A stretch of DNA of 11,700 bases from a bacterium (GTDB lineage: Bacteria > Bacillota_I > Bacilli_A > RF39 > UBA660). The notes below the pieces were generated by a model. That model was not told the DNA's origin and did no database searches. It saw only the letters and a program-made list of their open reading frames with translations. Each line of letters opens with the position of its first letter. The stretch's first letter is position 1. The stretch covers positions 1 through 11,700 of the forward strand of contig RKAN01000037.1 in NCBI GenBank assembly GCA_014845975.1, written 5' to 3'. The position numbers were made by a program, and so were the translations under genes. Shown piece by piece: positions 6,187 to 11,700 of this stretch.

Positions 6187-7410
6187 ATGATATTTTTAGA
6201 TATGGATGGAACTTTATTGGATTCTAATTCTCAAATTAGGGAAGAATCTAAAAAAATATTAAAAAAACTAAAAAATGATGGAAAAATAATTGTAATTGTA
6301 ACAGGAAGAATCTTAAGCTCAGCAATGAAATTACTATCACCTGATTTTGTTGACTATATTTTAGCAAGTAATGGTTCTTTATGGTATTCCTATCGATTGA
6401 ATCAAATCATTCATGAAAAAATTTTAGATAATAAAATACTTATAGATTTTTTTAACCATTATTATGGTTATTTTGATAAAATTAATGTAACAATGGATCA
6501 TTGGGAACATTTTTATACAGAACAAGATGTAGTAAATTTTATCAACTTTGATCCTAAAATTTATCAAATATGTATAGAGTTAAAAAATTGTGATATTATT
6601 CAATTTGCAAAAGAATGTGAAAAAAATTATCCTGAATTTGAATTTCAAGTGATGCAGGATTCCTTTAGTAATCAAAAAAGATTAGATATATTAAAAACAA
6701 ATAAGGGAAAAAGTATCGTAGAGTTTTCAAAATATCTAAATTGTAGATTAGATTCAGTAATTTGCTTTGGAGATGGATTAAATGATATTTCTATGTTTGA
6801 TGTTTGTGGAATTCCAGTAGCAATGGAAAATTCACTAAAAGAATTAAAGGAAAAAGCTAAATATATTACAGATACAAACGATGATAATGGAATATATAAA
6901 TTTTTAAATCATTATTTTTATGAGGAGGATAGCATGATAATTGATCTAATAAAATTAAAAAGTAAAATTGTAGAAGAAATTGATATTGATGAAATAGTAA
7001 AATTTGATTCTGAAAAACTAAAAAAAGCTGGAATTTTAGAATTAAAAGACACAAGAATAACGGGAACAATAACAGAAAAAGATGGGTATTACCTAAATAC
7101 AAGAGTGTATGGAAGTATGGTTCTACCTTGTTCTATTACATTAAAACCAACTGATTATGCATTTGACTTTGAAATTAATGGAAATATTCAAGAAATGCTT
7201 GAAGAAATAGGAGAAAATGACAAAAAATTGGAAAATAGTATTGATATTTTACCAATAATATGGGAAAATATATTAATGGAAATTCCCATGCGTATTGTGA
7301 ACGAGGATGTCCATAATGCAAAATTAGAAGGAGAAGGCTGGAGAGTCGTAACAGAAGAAGAACCATCTGTGAATCCAGAATTGCAAAAATTAAAAGACTT
7401 ATTAAAATGA
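6187..7410 (+). CDS. Fusion: Cof-type HAD phosphatase + YceD/DUF177 protein
   Basis: 407 residues. Residues 1-246 are a complete Cof-type (type IIB cap) HAD hydrolase: motif I LDMDGTLLDS (Asp5, Asp7), motif II VTGR (Thr39), Lys in NKGKSI (~173), and motif IV GDGLND (195-200, Asp196, Asp200). The usual family end (GIYKFLNHYF) is reached at about 244. Such enzymes hydrolyse phosphate from sugar phosphates or nucleotides; the substrate is unknown. Residues 250-407 are a full-length YceD (DUF177, YlbN): TRITGTI, GSMVLPCSITL (LPCS 313-316), and IWENILMEIP. YceD is encoded with bL32 in most bacteria and is linked to 23S rRNA and ribosome assembly. No stop codon separates the domains. An AGGAGG and in-frame ATG sit exactly at the junction (6923-6936), so a separate YceD is likely also made. 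Stop TGA at 7408-7410; rpmF begins 18 bp later. Confidence 0.88.
   Translation: MIFLDMDGTLLDSNSQIREESKKILKKLKNDGKIIVIVTGRILSSAMKLLSPDFVDYILASNGSLWYSYRLNQIIHEKILDNKILIDFFNHYYGYFDKINVTMDHWEHFYTEQDVVNFINFDPKIYQICIELKNCDIIQFAKECEKNYPEFEFQVMQDSFSNQKRLDILKTNKGKSIVEFSKYLNCRLDSVICFGDGLNDISMFDVCGIPVAMENSLKELKEKAKYITDTNDDNGIYKFLNHYFYEEDSMIIDLIKLKSKIVEEIDIDEIVKFDSEKLKKAGILELKDTRITGTITEKDGYYLNTRVYGSMVLPCSITLKPTDYAFDFEINGNIQEMLEEIGENDKKLENSIDILPIIWENILMEIPMRIVNEDVHNAKLEGEGWRVVTEEEPSVNPELQKLKDLLK
6923..6936 (+). promoter_or_regulatory. Internal ribosome site and ATG within the fused frame
   Basis: AGGAGG (6923-6928), five bases, ATG (6934-6936). It is the strongest Shine-Dalgarno match in this region and lies in frame (codon 250) at the HAD/YceD boundary, where it is read as Tyr-Glu-Glu-Asp-Ser-Met in the fusion. 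Confidence 0.75.
6934..7410 (+). other. yceD: Probable independent YceD (DUF177) product from internal start
   Basis: Translation from ATG 6934 gives 158 residues, the normal size of stand-alone YceD/YlbN proteins, beginning at the domain's natural N-terminus. It is in the same frame as the fusion, so the locus may yield both a 407-residue fusion and a 158-residue YceD. yceD immediately before rpmF is a widely conserved gene pair. Confidence 0.65.
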
Positions 7411-7428
7411 AAAGTGAGGTGTTAATAC

Positions 7429-7608
7429 ATGGCAGTACCATTTAGAAAAGTTTCTAAAACAAGCGGCAGAATGAGAAGAACTCATTACAAAATTAGTGCA
7501 AACACTACAACTACTTGTCCAAAGTGTGGTGAAGTTGTAAAACCACATAGAGTTTGTAAAGCTTGTGGAACTTATAAAGGAAAAGAAGTAGTGAAAGAAA
7601 GCAAATAA
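7429..7608 (+). CDS. rpmF: 50S ribosomal protein bL32
   Basis: 59 residues, [20 protein letters not shown] at the N-terminus, a length and start typical of bL32. A zinc ribbon is present: CPKC (30-33) and CKAC (43-46). This is the zinc-binding form of the protein. It is a structural part of the large ribosomal subunit near the peptidyl-transferase exit side. Ribosome site GTGAGGTG (7414-7421) is 7 bases before ATG. It follows yceD by 18 bp, the conserved yceD-rpmF operon, and ends in its own terminator. Confidence 0.97.
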   Translation: MAVPFRKVSKTSGRMRRTHYKISANTTTTCPKCGEVVKPHRVCKACGTYKGKEVVKESK

Positions 7609-7621
7609 TTGCTTTTTTTTT
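7598..7621 (+). terminator. rpmF terminator
   Basis: AAAGCAA / TTGCTTT with four-base loop ATAA, followed by a run of T to 7620. The rpmF stop TAA (7606-7608) is in the loop. The 3' arm doubles as the -35 of the next gene. Confidence 0.75.
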
Positions 7622-7652
7622 GATTTTCTTTTATAATGAAAATGGTGATCAT
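7609..7652 (+). promoter_or_regulatory. Promoter and ribosome site of the small pseudopilin gene
   Basis: TTGCTT (7609-7614), 17 bases, consensus TATAAT (7632-7637), six bases, GGTGAT (7644-7649), three bases, ATG 7653. The -35 lies within the 3' arm of the rpmF terminator. Predicted leader about 9 nt. Confidence 0.7.
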
Positions 7653-8033
7653 ATGAAACGTGGATTTACATTAGTAGAACTTTTAGCAATCATAGCACTT
7701 TTATCTTTATTGTTTTTATTTGTTTATCCTAAAGTGTTAAATATAGCAGAAAACAAAGAAAAAGAAATTGATTCAGCAAAACAAGAATTAATTAATAGTG
7801 CTGCCTTAGATTTTATAAGAGATAATTTAAATGAATATCCAGAAGAAATTGGAGAAGAATATTGCATATCCTTAGAAACTTTGGACAATGAAGCTTTAAT
7901 TCCTGTTGACATTAATGATGTAAAAAAACAATATAACTATATTAAAATAAAAATAGGAATCAATAGCAATCATAGTTATCATTTAATATATTCAGATAAA
8001 ACTCTCACAAAAGATTGTGAAAAGTCTTCATAA
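7653..8033 (+). CDS. Small type IV pilin-like / pseudopilin protein
   Basis: 126 residues. MKRGFTLVELLAIIALLSLL is a prepilin signal: cleavage after Gly4, Glu at mature position 5, hydrophobic helix to about residue 25. The frame is open from 7620, but ATG 7653 is chosen because it has GGTGAT and gives a four-residue prepilin leader. The soluble part is short, acidic and Lys-rich, with two Cys: one in EEYCISLETLDNEALIP (a motif type common after the helix of Firmicute pseudopilins) and one in LTKDCEKSS near the C-terminus, which could form the disulfide loop seen in many pilins. Monocistronic: own promoter, and the ncRNA promoter follows at once. A minor pilin or assembly component is likely; it shares no module with the large pilin-like protein at 3296-4426. 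Confidence 0.82.
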   Translation: MKRGFTLVELLAIIALLSLLFLFVYPKVLNIAENKEKEIDSAKQELINSAALDFIRDNLNEYPEEIGEEYCISLETLDNEALIPVDINDVKKQYNYIKIKIGINSNHSYHLIYSDKTLTKDCEKSS

Positions 8034-8055
8034 AAAAATAGATATGTGTTACAAT
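8027..8055 (+). promoter_or_regulatory. Promoter of the structured ncRNA
   Basis: TTCATA (8027-8032), 17 bases, TACAAT (8050-8055). Predicted start about 8061, precisely the first base of the RNA's closing helix. The -35 overlaps the end of the pseudopilin gene. Confidence 0.5.
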
Positions 8056-8060
8056 AATAA

Positions 8061-8231
8061 TGTCAAGGATAGGTATTAAAAAAAACCTACAAATATTAAC
8101 GATCGGGAATCTAATTAGTAGATGGTGTTGAATACTTAAACAATTTTTAAGAATCCTAAAATCTATTATGTGATGCCCACCTGGGAGATCAGGTTTTATC
8201 GTTCTACGCTTGTCCTTGACACTTTTTTTTT
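8061..8231 (+). ncRNA. ssrS: Structured non-coding RNA, probable 6S RNA
   Basis: The ends pair: TGTCAAGGATAGGT (8061-8074) with GCTTGTCCTTGACA (8208-8221), 14 bp including three or so G-U pairs, then T9 (8223-8231). Inside lie an A-rich unpaired 5' strand (8075-8098), AACGAT/ATCGTT (8099-8104 with 8198-8203), an irregular long arm (GGGAATC at 8105-8111 with GATGCCC near 8173-8179) ending in a CTTAAA/TTTAAG hairpin, and a 3' hairpin ACCTG/CAGGT (8179-8194). A closing stem, an asymmetric bubble with a hairpin on the 3' side and a long terminal arm, in ~165 nt, fit Firmicute 6S RNA, which binds the housekeeping RNA polymerase. I cannot verify this without a covariance search. Alternatives are a lineage-specific sRNA or an ftsK leader, less likely because of its own promoter, the U-run and a separate ftsK promoter. 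Confidence 0.55.
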
Positions 8232-8242
8232 GTTTAAAATTA

Positions 8243-8266
8243 TGGTATACTTGTCATAGTAAGGAG
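8243..8266 (+). promoter_or_regulatory. ftsK extended -10 promoter and ribosome site
   Basis: TGGTATACT (8243-8251) is an extended -10 with no good -35 at 17 bases (T-run). AAGGAG (8261-8266) stands 9 bases before ATG 8276. TTGACA at 8216-8221 is 24 bases from the -10, too far for a normal -35. Confidence 0.55.
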
Positions 8267-8275
8267 TTGTACAAT

Positions 8276-10483
8276 ATGGCAAAGAAGAAAAAAAGAAAAA
8301 GTACAAAAAAAGAATCTAGTAATTATAGTGTCGAATTAATAGGGATTCTTTTAATTATCATAGCAGTGATTGGAATCATTCCTAATACTGGAGTAGTAGG
8401 TAATTTTATCAGTAATTTTTCTGCATTCTTAGTAGGAACTTGGTATAATGTTTTACTTGTTGCTGTCATGATTGTTGGATTTTATATGATTGTAAAAAGA
8501 GAGACTCCTGATTTTATTACGTCTAAATTAATAGGACTTTATATCATTTCAATTAGTATTTTAATTTTGTCTCATTTAAATTATATTGACTCAGGAAAAT
8601 TAAAAGGAATGGATATTATTACAGAAACTGTAAATAATTTTATGGTATCTGCAAGTAGTAGAACAAATTTAGGGGGAGGATTTATAGGATCTGTTTTTTC
8701 AGCTTTATTTCTATATTTATTTGATTTAAAAGGTACAAACATTGTCACATGGGCTTTATTTGCTAGTGGAATTATTATGTTTACAGGAGTTTCTATCTAT
8801 GACATGATGAAAAAAGCAACAAACAAAATAAAACCTCATGAAAAACATCTTAAAACAAGTGATAAAGAGGAAATTGTGAGAAAAGAAGAAAAGTATGAAA
8901 AGGAAACAAATCCGTCAAAAGATAACAAGGTGGTATATGGTTCTATTGAGGAGTTAATTCGTAAAGATACACCGACTCCTGTTAAAGAGGAATCAGAAGA
9001 AGTTGAAGAGATTCCAGCCGATTATACAGGTTATCGCTTGCCAGATATTAAGCTTTTAAAAGAACCACCTAAAAAGAAAAATATGGAAAGCACAGAAACA
9101 ATAAATCACAATGTAGAAACACTTCATCAAGTATTTAGAGATTTTGGAATTGAAGGAAAAGTAGTAGCAATTAATCCAGGGCCTACCGTTACACAGTACG
9201 AAATGGAAATAAAATCAGGTACTAGATTAAATAAAGTTTCAGCAATTCATAGTGAAATAGCCCTTGCTTTGGCAGCAAAGGATGTCCGTATTCAAACTCC
9301 AATTCCAGGTAAATCAACAATTGGTATCGAAATTCCTAACAAAGTTACAACTTCTGTTACCGTAAGAGAAATACTAGAAAGTTTTCCTAAAGGAGCAAAA
9401 GACTCCAAATTAATGGTTGTATTAGGCCGTGATATTATGGGAAAACCAGTATGGATGGAAATTAACAAAACTCCCCATTTATTAGTAGCCGGAACTACTG
9501 GTAGTGGTAAATCAGTTTGTATTAATAGTATTATTGTTTCTATTTTAATGCGTACGAAACCTAATGAGGTTAAATTGGTTTTAGTAGATCCTAAAAAAGT
9601 AGAATTTGCGATGTATGAGGATATTCCTCATTTATTAGTTCCAGTTGTTACAAATCCTAAGAGAGCCAATGAAATTTTGAAAAAAGTAGTTGTAGAAATG
9701 GAAGAAAGATATGAGCGATTTAAGGATACGGGTACTAAAAACATTGCTGGATATAATGCTTATGTAGAAAAGAGGAATGAAGAATCTTCAAATAAATTAG
9801 CAAAAATGCCATTCATGGTGGTTATTATTGATGAACTTGCAGATTTAATGTTAGTCGCTGCAAAAGAAGTAGAAGATTCTATTATGCGTATTACACAAAT
9901 GGCACGTGCTGCGGGAATCCATTTGATTGTAGCAACACAAAGACCATCTACCGATGTTATCACAGGTGTTGTAAAAGCAAATATTCCTTCTCGTATTTCC
10001 TTCGCTGTATCGTCGAATATTGATTCTAGAACAATTCTAGATATGGTAGGTGCAGAAAAGTTAATAGGAAAAGGAGACATGCTTTACAAACCTCAAGGAG
10101 AAAATGTCCCTATTCGTATTCAAGGAACATTTATAGATGATGATGAAATAAAAAAAGTAGTAGATTATGTAAAATCAGAACAACCAGTAGTATATGATAA
10201 AAAAATGAGTATGACGGAAGAAGAGGTTGGAGCTACTACAATGGTTGATACCCCAAACTCTAATGATGCTTTAGAAGAACCTTTATATAATGAAATTGTT
10301 GAGTTTGTTGTAGAACAAGGAAAAGCTAGTTCTTCATTAATCCAAAGAAGATTTAGACTTGGTTATAATAGAGCAGCTCGTGTTATGGATTTATTGGAAG
10401 AAAGAGGTATTGTTGGACCACCAACAGGTTCTAGTAAGCCAAGAGAGGTTTTAGTAGGAGTAAAAAATAAAGAAGAGAAATAA
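8276..10483 (+). CDS. ftsK: DNA translocase FtsK/SpoIIIE
   Basis: 735 residues, a normal length for the SpoIIIE-type family. N-terminal basic stretch (MAKKKKRK), then four or five membrane helices between about 19 and 175, a charged Lys/Glu linker (~180-285), the α domain (~295-385, VVAINPGPTVTQYEME), and the RecA-like β motor with Walker A GTTGSGKS (406-413) and Walker B VVIIDELADLM (Asp519, Glu520), followed by the ATQRPSTDVITG and ANIPSRISF motifs. The last ~70 residues are the winged-helix γ domain (SSSLIQRRFRLGYNRAARVMDLLEE) that reads oriented DNA sequences. It pumps chromosomal DNA across the closing septum using ATP. Start at ATG 8276 is chosen over an upstream TTG (8210), which lies in the ncRNA and lacks a ribosome site. 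Whether it serves division only or also sporulation cannot be told here. Confidence 0.96.
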   Translation: MAKKKKRKSTKKESSNYSVELIGILLIIIAVIGIIPNTGVVGNFISNFSAFLVGTWYNVLLVAVMIVGFYMIVKRETPDFITSKLIGLYIISISILILSHLNYIDSGKLKGMDIITETVNNFMVSASSRTNLGGGFIGSVFSALFLYLFDLKGTNIVTWALFASGIIMFTGVSIYDMMKKATNKIKPHEKHLKTSDKEEIVRKEEKYEKETNPSKDNKVVYGSIEELIRKDTPTPVKEESEEVEEIPADYTGYRLPDIKLLKEPPKKKNMESTETINHNVETLHQVFRDFGIEGKVVAINPGPTVTQYEMEIKSGTRLNKVSAIHSEIALALAAKDVRIQTPIPGKSTIGIEIPNKVTTSVTVREILESFPKGAKDSKLMVVLGRDIMGKPVWMEINKTPHLLVAGTTGSGKSVCINSIIVSILMRTKPNEVKLVLVDPKKVEFAMYEDIPHLLVPVVTNPKRANEILKKVVVEMEERYERFKDTGTKNIAGYNAYVEKRNEESSNKLAKMPFMVVIIDELADLMLVAAKEVEDSIMRITQMARAAGIHLIVATQRPSTDVITGVVKANIPSRISFAVSSNIDSRTILDMVGAEKLIGKGDMLYKPQGENVPIRIQGTFIDDDEIKKVVDYVKSEQPVVYDKKMSMTEEEVGATTMVDTPNSNDALEEPLYNEIVEFVVEQGKASSSLIQRRFRLGYNRAARVMDLLEERGIVGPPTGSSKPREVLVGVKNKEEK

Positions 10484-10508
10484 TTCCTTTTTTTCTGAAC
10501 AAAAAATT

Positions 10509-10557
10509 TTGACCTTTACTAAAATCTTTGTTATAATTTAGAAAGAATAGATAGGAG
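10509..10557 (+). promoter_or_regulatory. Strong promoter of the repeat protein gene
   Basis: TTGACC (10509-10514), 17 bases, extended consensus TGTTATAAT (TATAAT 10532-10537); ribosome site AGGAG (10553-10557), 8 bases before ATG 10566. It is the best consensus promoter in the window, suggesting high constitutive expression. No clear terminator follows ftsK (10484-10508 holds only a T-run after weak pairing). Confidence 0.8.
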
Positions 10558-10565
10558 TTGAAGCC

Positions 10566-11207
10566 ATGAATAAAGAAGAATTTGATGATGAGCAAGTCTT
10601 TGTTTTTCCTGATGAACTAGAGGATGATTTAGATAATAATGTTCAAACTGCAGAAGAACCGATAAATGAAGTACCAACAGTTGAACCAGTTGAATCAACA
10701 AATGAAGTACCAACAGCAGAACCAGTTGAACCAACAAATGAGGTACCAACAGAGGAACCAGTTGAACCAACTTATGAAGTGCCAACAGTTGAACCAGTTG
10801 AACCAACATATGAAGTACCAACAGTTGAACCAGTTGAATCAACAAATGAAGTGCCAACAGTTGAACCAGTTGAACAAACTTATGAAGTGCCAACAGCAGA
10901 ACCAGTTGAACAAACATATGAAGTGCCAACAGTTGAACCAGTTGAACCAACATATGAAGTACCAACAGCAGAACCAACAAATGAGGTACCAACAGTTGAA
11001 CCAACAAGTGAAAATGCAATCATTAATGAAAATCCAAATGCTCAGATTAATTTAATGTCAAATGGTGATTCGGAATCAGAAGAGATAAAAAATGACGTTA
11101 ATATAGGAAAAATTAATTTAAGGGAAAATAAATCATTAATGTTTGCTTTGGTAATTGGAATTATTATTCTAGTAGCAATATTTATATTGCCTATGATTAT
11201 ATTTTAA
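10566..11207 (+). CDS. Tail-anchored acidic repeat protein, function unknown
   Basis: 213 residues, not recognised. Residues 1-33 are acidic (EEFDDEQVFVFPDELEDDLD). Residues 34-147 are tandem repeats of (N/Y)EVPT(V/A/E)EPVE(P/S/Q)T: eight 12-residue units and two 9-residue units. After an Asn/Ser-rich and acidic linker comes KINLRENKS and one hydrophobic helix (about 192-213) that ends the protein. There is no signal peptide. Positive charges before the C-terminal helix predict a tail-anchored membrane protein with the repeat in the cytoplasm (inference). Pro and Glu in every unit predict an extended, disordered, strongly negative rod. It lies next to ftsK but has its own promoter, so partnership is only a possibility. 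Confidence 0.8.
   Translation: MNKEEFDDEQVFVFPDELEDDLDNNVQTAEEPINEVPTVEPVESTNEVPTAEPVEPTNEVPTEEPVEPTYEVPTVEPVEPTYEVPTVEPVESTNEVPTVEPVEQTYEVPTAEPVEQTYEVPTVEPVEPTYEVPTAEPTNEVPTVEPTSENAIINENPNAQINLMSNGDSESEEIKNDVNIGKINLRENKSLMFALVIGIIILVAIFILPMIIF
10665..11006 (+). repeat. In-frame 36-bp tandem repeats (8 full + two 27-bp units)
   Basis: 342 bp: eight 36-bp units of the type aatgaagtaccaacagttg..., then two 27-bp units lacking the VEP codons. Units differ at a few fixed codons (aat/tat, gtt/gca/gag, cca/tca/caa) in a mosaic order, consistent with slippage and unequal crossing-over. Copy changes stay in frame. Both other-strand and shifted long frames here are repeat artefacts. Confidence 0.9.
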
Positions 11208-11236
11208 AAGGAATTTCAAATGAAATTCCTATTTTT
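11206..11236. terminator. Bidirectional intrinsic terminator
   Basis: AGGAATTTCA (11209-11218) pairs with TGAAATTCCT (11221-11230), AAAA on the left, TATTTTT on the right. It serves the repeat protein gene (+) and the RNHCP gene (-), whose stop codon (11229-11231) overlaps the stem. Confidence 0.8.
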
Positions 11237-11534
11237 CTTGAATTGAAAGCTTAATAATTTCATCAAAGTTATCATCTCTTAATGATATATTTTTATGAAT
11301 TTGATGACAAGATAAGCATTCGTAGATTATTTTATAACTATCTTTAAATTTTTCTATTCCAATTGGTTTCATTAATCCTTGACATGTATTTAAACGGTCT
11401 CCTGGATTAATATCTAAGTGTTTAGAATATAAACAGTATGGACAATGGTCCCTTGCGGTATAGTCAGATTTTTGAACTAATCTTCCACAATTTTCACATT
11501 CAAAACTTTCATTTATCATATTAAAAACTTTCAT
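11229..11534 (-). CDS. RNHCP-domain zinc-ribbon protein
   Basis: 101 residues. The pattern FECENCGRLV (Cys13, Cys16), ARDHCPYCLYSKHLD (Cys31, Cys34), NPGDRLNTCQGLMKPIGI, YECLSCH (Cys73, Cys76) and LRDDNFDEI is that of the RNHCP domain family (named for Arg-Asn-His-Cys-Pro; here Arg-Asp-His-Cys-Pro). Three CxxC pairs suggest two zinc sites. The function of the family is not established; a nucleic-acid or ribosome-related role is only a guess. Start at 11534: AGGAG (CTCCT at 11541-11545 on the plus strand) is six bases upstream; Met6 has no such site. Confidence 0.85.
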   Translation of the reverse strand: MKVFNMINESFECENCGRLVQKSDYTARDHCPYCLYSKHLDINPGDRLNTCQGLMKPIGIEKFKDSYKIIYECLSCHQIHKNISLRDDNFDEIIKLSIQEK

Positions 11535-11563
11535 AAATCACTCCTAATTTACAAACTGCATTA

Positions 11564-11597
11564 ATTATAACATAAAAAGAAAAATTTATGTTATAAT
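11564..11597. promoter_or_regulatory. Divergent promoters on a perfect 13-bp inverted repeat
   Basis: ATTATAACATAAA (11564-11576) and TTTATGTTATAAT (11585-11597) are perfect inverted repeats around an 8-base A/G spacer. Each arm holds an extended -10 (TGTTATAAT): minus at 11564-11569 for RNHCP, plus at 11592-11597 for the Hsp70-like gene. Each promoter's -35 zone falls on the other's -10, so polymerases should exclude each other. Confidence 0.65.
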
Positions 11598-11620
11598 ATT
11601 TGTACTTGGAGAGGATAAAT

Positions 11621-11700
11621 ATGGATTACAAAGTAACAATTGATGACAAAAAGTATTCTCCACAGGAGATTTCTGCAATGATTCTTCAGAAACTGAAAGC
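11621..11700 (+). CDS. Hsp70 (DnaK)-like gene, 5' end; appears to lack the DnaK N-terminus
   Basis: Only 26 full codons are inside the window, from ATG 11621, with ribosome site GGAGAGG (11608-11614). Residues 2-5 (DYKV) and 12-26 ([15 protein letters not shown]) match the DnaK segment that follows the first ~75 residues (Bacillus type: DYKVEIEGKDYTPQEVSAI). The usual start with the GIDLGTTNS phosphate loop is absent: the frame upstream is closed by TAA at 11594-11596, and only promoter sequence precedes. Either a naturally shortened Hsp70 paralogue or a remnant. The rest of the gene is outside the window. The name dnaK is withheld because a full copy probably exists elsewhere. Confidence 0.6.
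   Translation, partial: MDYKVTIDDKKYSPQEISAMILQKLK

Noticed and set aside
7408..7410. TGA as Trp (Mycoplasma code)
   Set aside because: Trp codons in all genes are TGG; TGA occurs here only as the YceD stop, right before the rpmF ribosome site.
8216..8221. TTGACA as -35 of ftsK
   Set aside because: The perfect hexamer is 24 bases from the only good -10; it is explained as the 3' strand of the ncRNA closing helix.
8210..8275. Upstream TTG start for FtsK (22 extra residues)
   Set aside because: It lies in the closing helix and U-run of the ncRNA, lacks a ribosome site, and is upstream of the likely ftsK promoter. ATG 8276 has AAGGAG.
8061..8275. T-box or metabolite riboswitch controlling ftsK
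   Set aside because: No T-box sequence (UGGNACCGCG) or known aptamer core was recognised, ftsK is not a usual target, and an ftsK promoter lies downstream of the U-run.
10665..11006. Regular 36-bp repeats as a CRISPR array
   Set aside because: Units are directly contiguous without spacers and encode a continuous protein repeat; no cas genes are present.
10531..11019. Long minus-strand open frame of Leu/Val/His repeats
   Set aside because: It is the reverse complement of the 36-bp coding repeats; it has no ribosome site and an implausible composition. The same holds for a Gln/Leu/Asn repeat frame at 10666-11055.

Overview
The window looks like a chromosome segment from an AT-rich, low-GC Gram-positive bacterium, probably an uncultured gut Bacilli/Mollicutes-like lineage (RF39 or Erysipelotrichia type). 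This is inferred from strongly A/T-biased codons, AGGAG or GGTGA ribosome sites, SpoIIIE-type FtsK, TmcAL, YceD-bL32 and pilin-like proteins starting (K)GFTLIELLAVI. All Trp codons are TGG and one gene ends in TGA, so the standard bacterial code (11) fits and the Mycoplasma code does not.

Bases 1-4457, surface region. The 3' part of a very large Thr/Ser-rich secreted protein enters from the left. It is a mosaic of a recurring ~120-residue module, two nearly identical Fn3-like domains, a MucBP/InlB-like stretch, an Ig-like domain and a C-terminal glycine-rich domain of the ALK/LTK type. A 376-residue type IV pilin-like protein follows. Behind its pilin helix it carries an Fn3-like domain and one more copy of the same module, so the two genes share building blocks and probably one adhesive structure. 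A bidirectional terminator closes the region.

Bases 4434-7621, translation housekeeping. tmcAL (minus) diverges from a GNAT acetyltransferase, a HAD phosphatase fused in frame to the YceD/DUF177 protein, and rpmF (bL32, 59 aa). An ideal ribosome site and ATG inside the fused frame would also release a normal-sized YceD. Four promoters here and just downstream share one layout: a -10 box, 6-7 bases, GGTGA(T/G), 3-5 bases, ATG. This predicts mRNAs that begin at the Shine-Dalgarno itself.

Bases 7609-10483. A small pseudopilin, then a ~165-nt structured non-coding RNA with its own promoter and terminal U-run (best guess 6S RNA), then an FtsK/SpoIIIE DNA translocase with an extended -10 promoter.

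Bases 10509-11700. A tail-anchored acidic protein built on a 12-residue tandem repeat (36-bp DNA repeats), a convergent RNHCP zinc-ribbon protein, and at the right edge the start of an Hsp70 (DnaK)-like gene whose apparent ATG lies about 75 residues into the normal DnaK sequence. The last two genes diverge from a perfect 13-bp inverted repeat that carries both -10 boxes. No tRNA, rRNA, transposase, CRISPR array or phage gene was seen.
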